Positions 27,891 through 35,905 of a stretch of 64,000 nucleotides of DNA are shown here, in pieces; positions within the stretch are counted from its first letter, which is position 1; each line of letters begins with the position of its first letter. The stretch covers positions 62,001 to 126,000 of the forward strand of contig JAUNVP010000002.1 in NCBI GenBank assembly GCA_030537615.1. The letters are read 5' to 3'. The stretch is from Actinomycetaceae bacterium (lineage in GTDB: Bacteria > Actinomycetota > Actinomycetes > Actinomycetales > Actinomycetaceae). Below the pieces are notes generated by a model, which did not search any database, had not been told where the DNA came from, and worked only from the letters and a program-made list of their open reading frames with translations. The position numbers and the translations under genes are program-made.

Positions 27891-28532
27891 CTACTCACCA
27901 GCCAATGCCTCTAACAGCGCATTGTCATGGCTGGCAATAATGACGCCACATCCGTGTTCAGCGAGGGCGCGCAACACCCCTGCAACGGTGGCCGTAGAGA
28001 TGGGATCGAGGTGCGCGGTGGGTTCATCGGCGAGGACATAGCGTGGTTGCGCTACCAGCAAGCGAGCAACACACGCGCGTTGCAACTGTCCTCCGGAGAC
28101 TTCATGAGGTAACCGTCCAAGCAGTTCCTCGCCAACCCCCGTGCGAACACACGCCCGTTTGACGAGCACTTCTTGCTGAGGATGGTCAAGTCTTCTCGCT
28201 CGCAGTGGTTGAGCGATCATGCGTCGCAGCGTCATGTGCGGGTCGGTGGCCAGCACTGAGTTCTGCTCGATGAGGGCGACCCGCGCAATCGGATTCGTCA
28301 TGGCAACGCCCTCCAAGCTATTGACTAGCAAACGTCCATCAAGGCTGTACCGACCGCGTACGAGAGCGGTGGGCGGTAGCTGTCCGGCGAGAGCACGGAG
28401 AATAGTGGTTTTGCCGCTCCCGGACACCCCTTTCAAACCGAGGATTCTCCCTCGCTCGATACCGAAGGAGACTCCGTCAACGACAGTGACGCTACCGTAC
28501 GATATCGACAGATCATCAACGCTCAGGCTCAT
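27891..28532 (-). CDS. ABC transporter ATPase, nickel/peptide importer (DppF/NikE-like)
   Basis: This 213-residue ATPase has Walker A GVSGSGKTT near residue 37, signature VSGGQLQRACVARLL near 144 and Walker B RYVLADEPTAHLDP. It lacks the C-terminal oligopeptide-binding extension usual in DppF/OppF, so it is shorter than most relatives. It overlaps the upstream fusion gene by 4 bp and is the last gene of the operon binding protein-permease-permease/ATPase-ATPase. It supplies the second nucleotide-binding site of the importer. Confidence 0.82.
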   Translation of the reverse strand: MSLSVDDLSISYGSVTVVDGVSFGIERGRILGLKGVSGSGKTTILRALAGQLPPTALVRGRYSLDGRLLVNSLEGVAMTNPIARVALIEQNSVLATDPHMTLRRMIAQPLRARRLDHPQQEVLVKRACVRTGVGEELLGRLPHEVSGGQLQRACVARLLVAQPRYVLADEPTAHLDPISTATVAGVLRALAEHGCGVIIASHDNALLEALAGE

Positions 28533-30292
28533 ATCTCACCTCCCAGACGATCGGTGAACGAATGGTGGGGATCGAGGTTGAATAACGACGGTGGACTGCC
28601 GGGCACTGCTACTAATCCCGCATCGGCGCGCGCATCACGTAACGCACGACCGTAGGCAGAGCGAGGCTGGCGTGCCACGTGCTGAGCGTGCCCCGACTCG
28701 ACGATTCTTCCCGCGTACATGAGGGCTATGTCGTCGGCGTATATCTCCGCCATTTCCACAGCGTGAGTAATCGCCAGCACCGCTGTTCCATCGGCGACTA
28801 ATTCTCGGAGTAACTGCCACAGATCGCCTGCCAGTTCAGGATCGAGCCCTGCGGTAGGTTCATCGACCACGAGCACTCGCGGTGAACCCACGATTCCCAA
28901 AGCGAGATTGATGCGTTGCGCCATGCCGCCGGACAACTGGTGTGGATAGAGATTTTCAACCGCCGGATCGAGGTGGACGCGCCGCAAGAGCTTCGCTCGC
29001 GCCGACTCATCGGCCTCCAACCCCCGTGATTTCAGAACCTGCTCAAGATGTGTGCGGACAGTGCGCACTCGGTTAAGACAGTGAGCCCCTCCCTGCGGTA
29101 CGACCGACACGAGCTGCCTGCGTACCCGCGGCCACTCGTGTTGCGGGAGGGCAACGAGATCGAGAATCTCACCGCCATCGTCGACCCACACGTGCCCAGT
29201 GATCCGCGCATCGCCAGAGAGAACGCCAGCCAGTACGTTGGCTAACGTCGACTTCCCGCACCCGGACTCACCGACGAGGCCGAGGACGCGTCCAGCCTCA
29301 ACCGTCAGTGAAACGTCGGTGGCTGCGTGAATCCAACCGCTTTCGTGTTCCAGTGTGGTCGGTATGCGTACGCTCACCGCGTCGATAACGAGCGGATTGT
29401 CCGCATCCACCTGCCCGGATTCAACGTCAACGCCGACATCTGTCGTACCCTCCGTACCGCGTTCCGCCGTGGGAATCGTCAGGGACTCACGGGTGTTGAG
29501 CGTGCGCAACGTGGCCAGTATGAGCAACGTGAACGCAACGAGCACAGCCGAAGGCGCCAGCCACGTCCACCACGCCCCCAGTAGCAGATCCGTTTGGGCA
29601 TCCCCGATGAGGGTGCCGAGCGACGCCCTCTGCGGTGGAAGTCCAAGCCCTAAGAAAGATAGGACCGACTCGTGCCACACCGCGTGCGGCGTCAGCAACG
29701 CAATGGACACAATGACCTGGCGGCGAGCTTCGAGCCAAAAATGTTCCCGGGCAACCAGCCACCGGCTCGCCCCGAAACTATAGGCCTGCGCCACGTACCG
29801 CGATGCGCGAATCGTAATGGTTTGCGCGCGGATCAAACGTGCGACAAGTGTCCAGTGAGTCAGCGCAATTGCGGTCACAATTGCCGTGAGCGAACCGCGC
29901 CAGGTGGCGGCAATAATGATCGTCACGAGAATGTGCGGAACCGCCGCCACCGCATCGGTGGTGCGCATGAGAACGGTGTCGACACTCGGAGGCGATAAGG
30001 CTGCAGTCACGCCGATCACGGTGCCGATTGCGGTCGCTACGACAGCGGAAATCAACGCCATGAGAATGGAGATCCTCAGGCCTTCGGCCACCCGCACAGC
30101 CAAATCCATCCCGTAGTGGTCGGTGCCGAAGATATGGGCGGATGAGGGCGGAGCCAAAGCCTGCGCGAAATCTGTAGTCGTTTCACCAAACCACCATGGG
30201 TACAGTAACGCCCAGGCGATGACGAGGGCGGTGAGTACAAGCGGAAAATAGGCTCGACGATTGATCGAGAAGGACGTTGTGTCGCTATGCAT
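28529..30292 (-). CDS. Fused ABC permease-ATPase, nickel/peptide importer (DppC-DppD-like)
   Basis: This 587-residue protein joins two subunits that are normally separate. Residues 1 to about 265 form a DppC/NikC-type permease with FGTDHYGMDLAVRV near 55 and the EAA loop ASRYVAQAYSFGASRWLVAREHFW. After a short polar linker (about 270-300, with ERGTEGTTDVGVDVESG) an ATPase follows with Walker A GESGCGKST, signature LSGGMAQRINLALG and Walker B VLVVDEPTAGLDPE. I start it at the ATG reading MHSDTTSF, which overlaps the preceding permease gene by 8 bp. No stop or frameshift separates the halves, so the fusion is real in this sequence. Confidence 0.82.
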   Translation of the reverse strand: MHSDTTSFSINRRAYFPLVLTALVIAWALLYPWWFGETTTDFAQALAPPSSAHIFGTDHYGMDLAVRVAEGLRISILMALISAVVATAIGTVIGVTAALSPPSVDTVLMRTTDAVAAVPHILVTIIIAATWRGSLTAIVTAIALTHWTLVARLIRAQTITIRASRYVAQAYSFGASRWLVAREHFWLEARRQVIVSIALLTPHAVWHESVLSFLGLGLPPQRASLGTLIGDAQTDLLLGAWWTWLAPSAVLVAFTLLILATLRTLNTRESLTIPTAERGTEGTTDVGVDVESGQVDADNPLVIDAVSVRIPTTLEHESGWIHAATDVSLTVEAGRVLGLVGESGCGKSTLANVLAGVLSGDARITGHVWVDDGGEILDLVALPQHEWPRVRRQLVSVVPQGGAHCLNRVRTVRTHLEQVLKSRGLEADESARAKLLRRVHLDPAVENLYPHQLSGGMAQRINLALGIVGSPRVLVVDEPTAGLDPELAGDLWQLLRELVADGTAVLAITHAVEMAEIYADDIALMYAGRIVESGHAQHVARQPRSAYGRALRDARADAGLVAVPGSPPSLFNLDPHHSFTDRLGGEI

Positions 30293-31331
30293 GGACTTCC
30301 ACCTGCGGATCAATGAGAACGTGGAGGACATCAGCTAGCCACATTCCGACAATGACGGCTGCCGTGGTCAAGCCGGTGAGAACCGCAAGCAACGGCATGT
30401 CGGCGGCCAACGCGGCCTCCGTCAATGCTCCGGCGAGTCCCGGCCAGGAGAACACTGTCTCAATGATGACGGCACCGACGACGAACTCCGGCAGACGTGA
30501 CCCGAGTAGCGCAAGCGCCGGAGGAACCGCGAGCGGAAAAATGTGCGAGACCACAATTGTGCGTTCTGAGAGGCCGCGCATCCGCGTCGCGGTTACCGCC
30601 GGGCTGGATGCCGACGCGATGACGCTTTCGCGTACACCGAGCACCAGCCACGGGATTTGAGTGAGGGCGAACAGCAGTGCGGGAAGCACGAGGTGCCGGG
30701 CAACCGAGCTAACTGTGGGGGGTTGTCCCGGTGGTGAAATACCTGCCGCCGGTAGCACCGGATAGGCCACAGCTAATACGAATACCGCTCCCACGGCGAG
30801 GACGAAGGGGGGTACTGACTGCACGATCGACACGAGTAGCGTCGACGCGCGATCAACGATCGATCCAGGCCGCAATCCCGAATAAATGCCGAGCACCATC
30901 GAGACCGAAACTCCCAGTAAAATAGCCACCGCTCCGAGCAGAAGTGTCCAGGGAAGACGCTCCCACACGACCTCGCTCACCGGCCGGTGATAGATGAGTG
31001 ACTGCCCGAGGTCGCCGCGCGCAAACCCTGTCAACCAATCCCACCACGCGTGCCACCAGGGTGCGTCAAGACCGAGCGCATGACGGACCTGGTCGCGCTG
31101 TTCGGCTTCCATGTGCTGATAGCGAAGACCGAGATATTTACGCAGTGGATCCATCGGGCTCATGGACAGCAGCGCAAACGTAACCGCCGTGACGACAACA
31201 GTGACGACGGTGCCGAGAATAAACCTCCTCCACGTGAGTTGCCACGCCGCCCGCCACCGATTGAGTCGGGTTGGCGGCGCGGCCTCACGGGTGGGCAGTT
31301 CGACTATCTGTGCCACTGTCCGATGTTCCAC
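30285..31331 (-). CDS. ABC transporter permease, nickel/peptide importer (DppB/NikB-like)
   Basis: This protein of about 348 residues has six membrane helices and the DppB pattern: an N-terminal RRFILGTVVTVVVTAVTFALL helix, a long first loop with PLRKYLGLRYQ, GQSLIYHRPVSEVVWERLPWTLLL near 130 and the EAA-like loop MRGLSERTIVVSHIFPLA near 255. The end of the binding-protein gene overlaps its start region. Two GTG codons (31331 and 31316) could initiate, so the exact start is uncertain. It pairs with the permease half of the fusion protein downstream. Confidence 0.8.
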   Translation of the reverse strand: MEHRTVAQIVELPTREAAPPTRLNRWRAAWQLTWRRFILGTVVTVVVTAVTFALLSMSPMDPLRKYLGLRYQHMEAEQRDQVRHALGLDAPWWHAWWDWLTGFARGDLGQSLIYHRPVSEVVWERLPWTLLLGAVAILLGVSVSMVLGIYSGLRPGSIVDRASTLLVSIVQSVPPFVLAVGAVFVLAVAYPVLPAAGISPPGQPPTVSSVARHLVLPALLFALTQIPWLVLGVRESVIASASSPAVTATRMRGLSERTIVVSHIFPLAVPPALALLGSRLPEFVVGAVIIETVFSWPGLAGALTEAALAADMPLLAVLTGLTTAAVIVGMWLADVLHVLIDPQVEVHA

Positions 31332-32911
31332 CACGGTCCCCAAGAGACTCCGTGGGAATGGGGTTCTAACACGGGTTGCTTCCCCTGCCAATCATTGGTC
31401 TGTTCCACGTAGGTGTGGTGGAGGAATACGAGAATGAGATACGACGGCTCCGCCAGGTATTTTTCAATTCCTTCGCGGTACATGTCGGTACGCTTGGTTT
31501 GGTCGGCCTCGCGGCGAGCTCCCTCGAGAATCTCGTCGAGCCCCGGAACTGATGATCCGGTGGGGTTGTCGTAGACGCTGGAGCCTTCCGTGCGTGAGTG
31601 GAGCGCACCGTACAGTTGGGTATCAATCGAATACGGTTGGTCGCCTCCGCCGTACATGGCGGCTACCGATGGTAACTTCTCCGCTACCGCATCCCAGTCA
31701 CTGTGATCAATGGTCGTTTCAATACCGAGGGCGTTGAGATTTTCCGCCACCGCGAAGGTCAGATCCTTTCGGAGCTGGTCGCCTGCCGGGTACCACAGTT
31801 CAAGCGACGCCGTGTGCCCGTCTTTCACTCGTTTGTCACCGTCAAGTACCCATCCGGCCTCGTCAAGCAATCCGGCGGCTTTATCGGGGTCGTAACCGAA
31901 TGAATTGTCCGGAACTACCGGACCATAGGCGGCGTTGACAGGGGTGTATCCCGGTTCTCCGTAGCCCAGCAACACATTCTTGACGAGAGCTTCGCGATCA
32001 ACCGCATAGTTAAGGGCGAGACGCACCTTCGCTTCAGCGGTAAAAGGATTGTCGAGGGGGAGAGTGAGGCCGCGCCAATCAACCGTATGATTCGATGCGA
32101 TAGTAAAACCATCGTGGTGAGCGAAAGTCGTCGCGAGGGCGGGAGCTAGCTGAGTTCCCATAATGTCTCCGGAGGAGAGCCGCTGCGCTCGGGCCGTGTC
32201 ATCGGGAACTGAAATAATGGTCAGTTCCTTCACGTCCGGAGTCTCGTGCCAGCCATCCTCACGGGCGGTAAAAGTCGCTTCATCTGTCCCCAAGGACTTA
32301 AGCACATACGGGCCGGTACCAATCGGCTGGGTGTTCAGCGCCCATTCGGTGACCGGCTTGGATTCCATTGATGCCGCCGGAGCGATGCCGACAAGCATGC
32401 GAGCTGGAAGATCAGCGTACGGATAGTTGAGGGTGAACTTGACCGTGTGCTCATCCGGTGCGCTCACTTCCTTAATCATTTCGTAGCCCGAGGCCATGGG
32501 GCTGGCTGTCACCGGATCAAGGATTGCTTGGTACGTGGCAACCACGTCAGCTGCGCGCAAGGGTGAGCTGTCAGAGAAGGTCACTCCTTCCCGCAGTGGC
32601 ACGGTCCACTCGGTCAAGTCGTCGTTGGACACTGGGGCACTAGCCGCGAGCGCCGGAACGAGTTCAGGCAAATCCGCTTTCCCAGCCGGGGCAGGGACAA
32701 GAAGTCCGTCGTAGAGCGGACTGGTCCCCAACTCACCGTAGCCGGCAATGGGATTGAAGTGATCAACCGGCTGTTGATCTGCGAGCACAATCGTTGTGGG
32801 ATAGGTTTCTGAAGAGGTTTCCGAGTGATCTGCCACTGGATCAGGTGTGGATGAATTACAACCCGCGAGAAGCAGTGCAGTACACGCAGCTATTGAGAGT
32901 AAACGGCGCAT
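31304..32911 (-). CDS. Substrate-binding lipoprotein, nickel/peptide ABC importer
   Basis: This 535-residue family 5 solute-binding protein (OppA/NikA fold) has a lipobox LLAGC near residue 17. Family landmarks include the N-terminal HFNPIAGYGELGTSPLYDGLL, a middle GTGPYVLKSLG near 205 and NYAVDREALVKNVLLGYGEPGYTPV near 305. The C-terminus ends EPHSHGVSWGPWWNIGQWHR, a His- and Trp-rich end resembling nickel-binding members rather than general peptide binders. Nickel as the ligand fits the lar genes 13 kb away, but peptide or another metal-chelate cannot be excluded. The ATG at 32911 has AAAGGA 7 bp upstream. Confidence 0.72.
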   Translation of the reverse strand: MRRLLSIAACTALLLAGCNSSTPDPVADHSETSSETYPTTIVLADQQPVDHFNPIAGYGELGTSPLYDGLLVPAPAGKADLPELVPALAASAPVSNDDLTEWTVPLREGVTFSDSSPLRAADVVATYQAILDPVTASPMASGYEMIKEVSAPDEHTVKFTLNYPYADLPARMLVGIAPAASMESKPVTEWALNTQPIGTGPYVLKSLGTDEATFTAREDGWHETPDVKELTIISVPDDTARAQRLSSGDIMGTQLAPALATTFAHHDGFTIASNHTVDWRGLTLPLDNPFTAEAKVRLALNYAVDREALVKNVLLGYGEPGYTPVNAAYGPVVPDNSFGYDPDKAAGLLDEAGWVLDGDKRVKDGHTASLELWYPAGDQLRKDLTFAVAENLNALGIETTIDHSDWDAVAEKLPSVAAMYGGGDQPYSIDTQLYGALHSRTEGSSVYDNPTGSSVPGLDEILEGARREADQTKRTDMYREGIEKYLAEPSYLILVFLHHTYVEQTNDWQGKQPVLEPHSHGVSWGPWWNIGQWHR

Positions 32912-32972
32912 GATGCGTCCTTTCATATGAAATGGGGAGAGATACGCATGAAAGCGGGTTGCGTGTCTTTTG

Positions 32973-33004
32973 CCATGGTCCCCGGCTTGAGCCGGGGACC
33001 ATGG
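32973..33004 (-). terminator. Terminator-like hairpin after the HAD gene
   Basis: A perfect 14-bp inverted repeat (CCATGGTCCCCGGC / GCCGGGGACCATGG) with TTGA loop lies 10 bp past the HAD stop, before the nickel/peptide operon. Confidence 0.65.
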
Positions 33005-33013
33005 TGGGATGGA

Positions 33014-33913
33014 CTAGATAGTCCGCCAGGTCGGTTGTTCTGGTAGGAGGGCTTCGAACTCGGCAACGAGTGAGTCCATATACTCGCCGCGGTAGGTCCC
33101 TTCTAAGAACTTAGGTAGTGCCTCTTCGCGGAATCGCTTCCACGATTCGGCCTCCTGTCCGGGATTAATCGGGTAGTAGAGCACGCCCTCGGAAAAGGCG
33201 GAATCACGATCTCCCGGCGCGTCACCAATGAGCATGATGTGGTCATCGTCGTACTTGCCCTTCGCGGCATAGCGGACGTGCTCGGCTTTCGAGCCCATCT
33301 CCTGCCCGGCAATGACCTTCATGTATTTGGCGAGGTCGTGTTCGTTCCACTCTCGCTCAAGCGCTTCGAGCGGGGTGGCGGAAACCGTCATGCAATCAAC
33401 GTGCGGTTGCATGGCTTCGAATGCCTCACGAACACCGGGGAATGGCGCACAGCCGTGCACCATCCACGCAATGAGTTCATTCACGCCGTTGCCCCATTCA
33501 ATGCACTGCCGAATTTCATCGGACGGATTTTCCTTGGCGAAGGCGGCAATACCTGAATCGGAGCGGGGGTATCCCGAGTCGAGGAATTTCTTCAGCTCTT
33601 TCCCCTCGGGGATTTTCACTCCCCGTTCGAGCACTTCGGGACGTTGCCGCAGCAGATCGAAGAGGCGGTTAAGTGCGACCCATCGGTTCTGTCCGCGAGT
33701 CGTGGAGTGAAGGTTAACAAACAGTGCCGTCTCTCGCACCAGAGTTGAGGCCGCCTGCAGGTTCCAGTACTTGATGTAGGACGGAGTGAAGCACTCCTGA
33801 TGCTTGATGTCCATCGCATCCATCGCACAACCGTCAGAATCGATGCCGACAAAGAAGTCCTTCGTGGGCTTGAACTCAGCGAGCACGCGGGCCCGCTCTG
33901 GCATATCAGACAT
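33014..33913 (-). CDS. HAD-superfamily hydrolase
   Basis: This 299-residue protein has HAD motif I DSDG (Asp25 nucleophile, Asp27) in FVGIDSDGCAMD, motif II in MTVSATP near 180, a Lys in GSKAEHV and motif IV LIGDAPGDRDSA near 234. The cap domain lies between motifs I and II (about 35-165). It is probably a small-molecule phosphatase. It is 9 bp downstream of the GH3 gene and co-transcribed with it, so its substrate may be a sugar phosphate released from the same material. The substrate is unknown. Confidence 0.75.
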   Translation of the reverse strand: MSDMPERARVLAEFKPTKDFFVGIDSDGCAMDAMDIKHQECFTPSYIKYWNLQAASTLVRETALFVNLHSTTRGQNRWVALNRLFDLLRQRPEVLERGVKIPEGKELKKFLDSGYPRSDSGIAAFAKENPSDEIRQCIEWGNGVNELIAWMVHGCAPFPGVREAFEAMQPHVDCMTVSATPLEALEREWNEHDLAKYMKVIAGQEMGSKAEHVRYAAKGKYDDDHIMLIGDAPGDRDSAFSEGVLYYPINPGQEAESWKRFREEALPKFLEGTYRGEYMDSLVAEFEALLPEQPTWRTI

Positions 33914-33922
33914 GGATTCTCC

Positions 33923-35695
33923 TTACAGGTAGGCGTCGTCTTTACCGCAGTACGGGTCGACGGGCGAAGTGCCACGGAAGTCGGATTTACCCTCGAGCTT
34001 GTCGATAAGCGCTTCGAGAGTGAACGGCTTGTCGTCATAGGTGTTGATGTAGGTCTTGACCTGCGGGACGTCGACGAGATCGTAGGGGCTGGCTGTCGAC
34101 ACGTAGATGGTTGGGATTTCGTGGACGTACCACGGAATATCGACGGTTCCCTTCGTCGCCGGCCACATCACTCGCTCGGTCGGCTGCATCATACCTTCGA
34201 TCTTGGCAACGAGCAGAATGAGGTCGTAGTTGTCCGTCAGATTCGAGATCGGAGCCTTACCGGCGTACACATCGCGCACCACTTGCGCCTGCTCTTCGGG
34301 CGGTAGTTTGGTCAGTTTTTCGAATACTGATTCATGAACGGTGACTTCGTATCCACGTTCTTTCAGCATGTCGGCAACGACCTCAGCCGGATGCTTCACA
34401 GGTTTGCCGCCGCTGAAGGCGACCGCAATGGGATTCGTCGGACCCGAGACGGGAACAACCAGCACCCGGCGGTATTTCTCAGGGGAGACTGGGAGGTTGT
34501 CCGGCTGCTTGTTCTTCACCAGGGTGATGGCATCCTCGGCAAGTTTGGGTGCCACCGCTTTCGACTCGTCAAGGCCGATGAGTTTCATCGCTTCTTCCTT
34601 GGGAGGAAGGATTTCTTCGCGATCGGTGATGTGGAGTCGCAGACGTGCTTTAAGGCCGAGGATACGCTCCAGCGCTTCTTGCAGGCGCTCTTCGCTAATA
34701 CGGCCGTCGCGGTAGCCTTCCATCATCCATTCAAAATCCTCGTCGGGATCATTGAAGAAGAGGAAGAGGTCGCATCCGGCGGCGATTGCCTGAGGCAGAA
34801 TCTCACGGCGAGACATTGCTCCGGTCAGACCGACCATGTGGGAAGCGTCAGTGACCACGACACCGTTAAATCCAAGCTTGCCTCGCAACAGGTCGGTGAT
34901 GATTTCCTTGCTGAGCGTGGCGGGTAGCAGATCATCGCGCGTCATATCCGGGTTGAAATGCTTCTGGTAGGCCGGGAGCATGATGTGGCCGGCCATAATG
35001 GACGGTAATCCCGCGTCGATGAGACCTGAGTAGACCTTGCCGAACGTCTCATCCCATTCCTCGCAGGAGTACGAGTTAATGGAGGCTGACAGGTGCTGGT
35101 CGCGCTCATCAATACCGTCGCCGGGGAAGTGCTTGGCGGCGGGCAGGATTCCCGATTCCATGATTCCGCGCATGTACGCTTTCGACATGTCGAGAACGAG
35201 GTCGGGATCAGAGCCAAACGAGCGGTTAGAAATAATTGGGTTGCGCCAGTTGCGCATGATGTCAACGATGGGTGCGAACGACCAGTTGCAGCCAATGGCT
35301 GAGGCTTCGATACCGGATACGCGACCCATTTCGTAAGCCCACTCAGGGTTGTTTGACGCACCAATTTTCACTTCGTGACCGACATATGTGCCGTCCACAC
35401 ACGCTCCGTTACCACCGGATTCGGTGTTGGCTGCGATGAGCAACGGGATCTTCGACTTGGTTTGCAAAATGTAGTTCTGTTCCCACACCTGCTCGGCTGT
35501 GCCGGGGTTATAGCGCACGGCGGCGATATGGTAATTGTCGAGAATCTCAGTCAAATACTCTTCAGTTCTTTCCGAACCCATATTGACGAAGAGCTGACCG
35601 ATTTTTTCTTCATCGGTCATATTCGCGATCGTGTCGCGTACCCAGGCGATCGCGTCCTCATCAAGATTGAATGGTTGTGCTGACAAATCAACCAT
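33923..35695 (-). CDS. GH3-family glycoside hydrolase
   Basis: This 590-residue intracellular GH3 enzyme has no signal peptide. It has the NagZ-like KHFPGDG block at Lys188-His189, His201 in DERDQHLSAS where NagZ has its catalytic DSH loop, and a likely nucleophile Asp283 in VVVTDASHMVGL. A second domain (about 370-590) has the GH3 C-terminal alpha/beta sandwich look. The motif suggests a beta-N-acetylhexosaminidase-type enzyme, but GDG and DASHM differ from the canonical GHG and DDL forms, so the substrate is uncertain. It is divergent from gnd and shares the operator-bearing region with it. AAAGGAG precedes the ATG. Confidence 0.78.
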   Translation of the reverse strand: MVDLSAQPFNLDEDAIAWVRDTIANMTDEEKIGQLFVNMGSERTEEYLTEILDNYHIAAVRYNPGTAEQVWEQNYILQTKSKIPLLIAANTESGGNGACVDGTYVGHEVKIGASNNPEWAYEMGRVSGIEASAIGCNWSFAPIVDIMRNWRNPIISNRSFGSDPDLVLDMSKAYMRGIMESGILPAAKHFPGDGIDERDQHLSASINSYSCEEWDETFGKVYSGLIDAGLPSIMAGHIMLPAYQKHFNPDMTRDDLLPATLSKEIITDLLRGKLGFNGVVVTDASHMVGLTGAMSRREILPQAIAAGCDLFLFFNDPDEDFEWMMEGYRDGRISEERLQEALERILGLKARLRLHITDREEILPPKEEAMKLIGLDESKAVAPKLAEDAITLVKNKQPDNLPVSPEKYRRVLVVPVSGPTNPIAVAFSGGKPVKHPAEVVADMLKERGYEVTVHESVFEKLTKLPPEEQAQVVRDVYAGKAPISNLTDNYDLILLVAKIEGMMQPTERVMWPATKGTVDIPWYVHEIPTIYVSTASPYDLVDVPQVKTYINTYDDKPFTLEALIDKLEGKSDFRGTSPVDPYCGKDDAYL

Positions 35696-35764
35696 GTTGC
35701 ACTCTCCTTTGGGGCATCATTGATTCATATCTAGATAAGCAAACTATTGCCGGGGTTTTGTCAT

Positions 35765-35779
35765 GTTGCACGATGTTGC
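35765..35779. promoter_or_regulatory. Candidate LacI-type operator, class B, GH3/gnd region
   Basis: GTTGCACGATGTTGC, a 10-bp-spaced pair of GTTGC elements like those before the two GPH genes (GTTGCCAAATGTTGC). It lies 70 bp upstream of the GH3 start. Confidence 0.4.
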
Positions 35780-35833
35780 CCAAACCACACCCCCTTAAAG
35801 AGCGATAGAGTGACACAGAGGTCCGCAAAAGAT

Positions 35834-35847
35834 GGCAACCGGTTGCC
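35834..35847. promoter_or_regulatory. Candidate LacI-type operator, class A, upstream of gnd
   Basis: Perfect 14-bp palindrome GGCAACCGGTTGCC, 58 bp before the gnd ATG, with the central CG and symmetric form typical of LacI-family sites. The inner GCAAC-N2-GTTGC also occurs before larA and, imperfectly, before uidA. Confidence 0.6.
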
Positions 35848-35905
35848 GAGATTCGACCGGCATATCACCCTTGAGTTAAGGCGCATTTTTCACAAAGGAG
35901 TACCA

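Noticed and set aside
27891..32911. Plain dipeptide/oligopeptide importer
   Set aside because: Not excluded, but the His- and Trp-rich end of the binding protein and the nearby lar genes favour nickel; I report it as nickel/peptide with reduced confidence.
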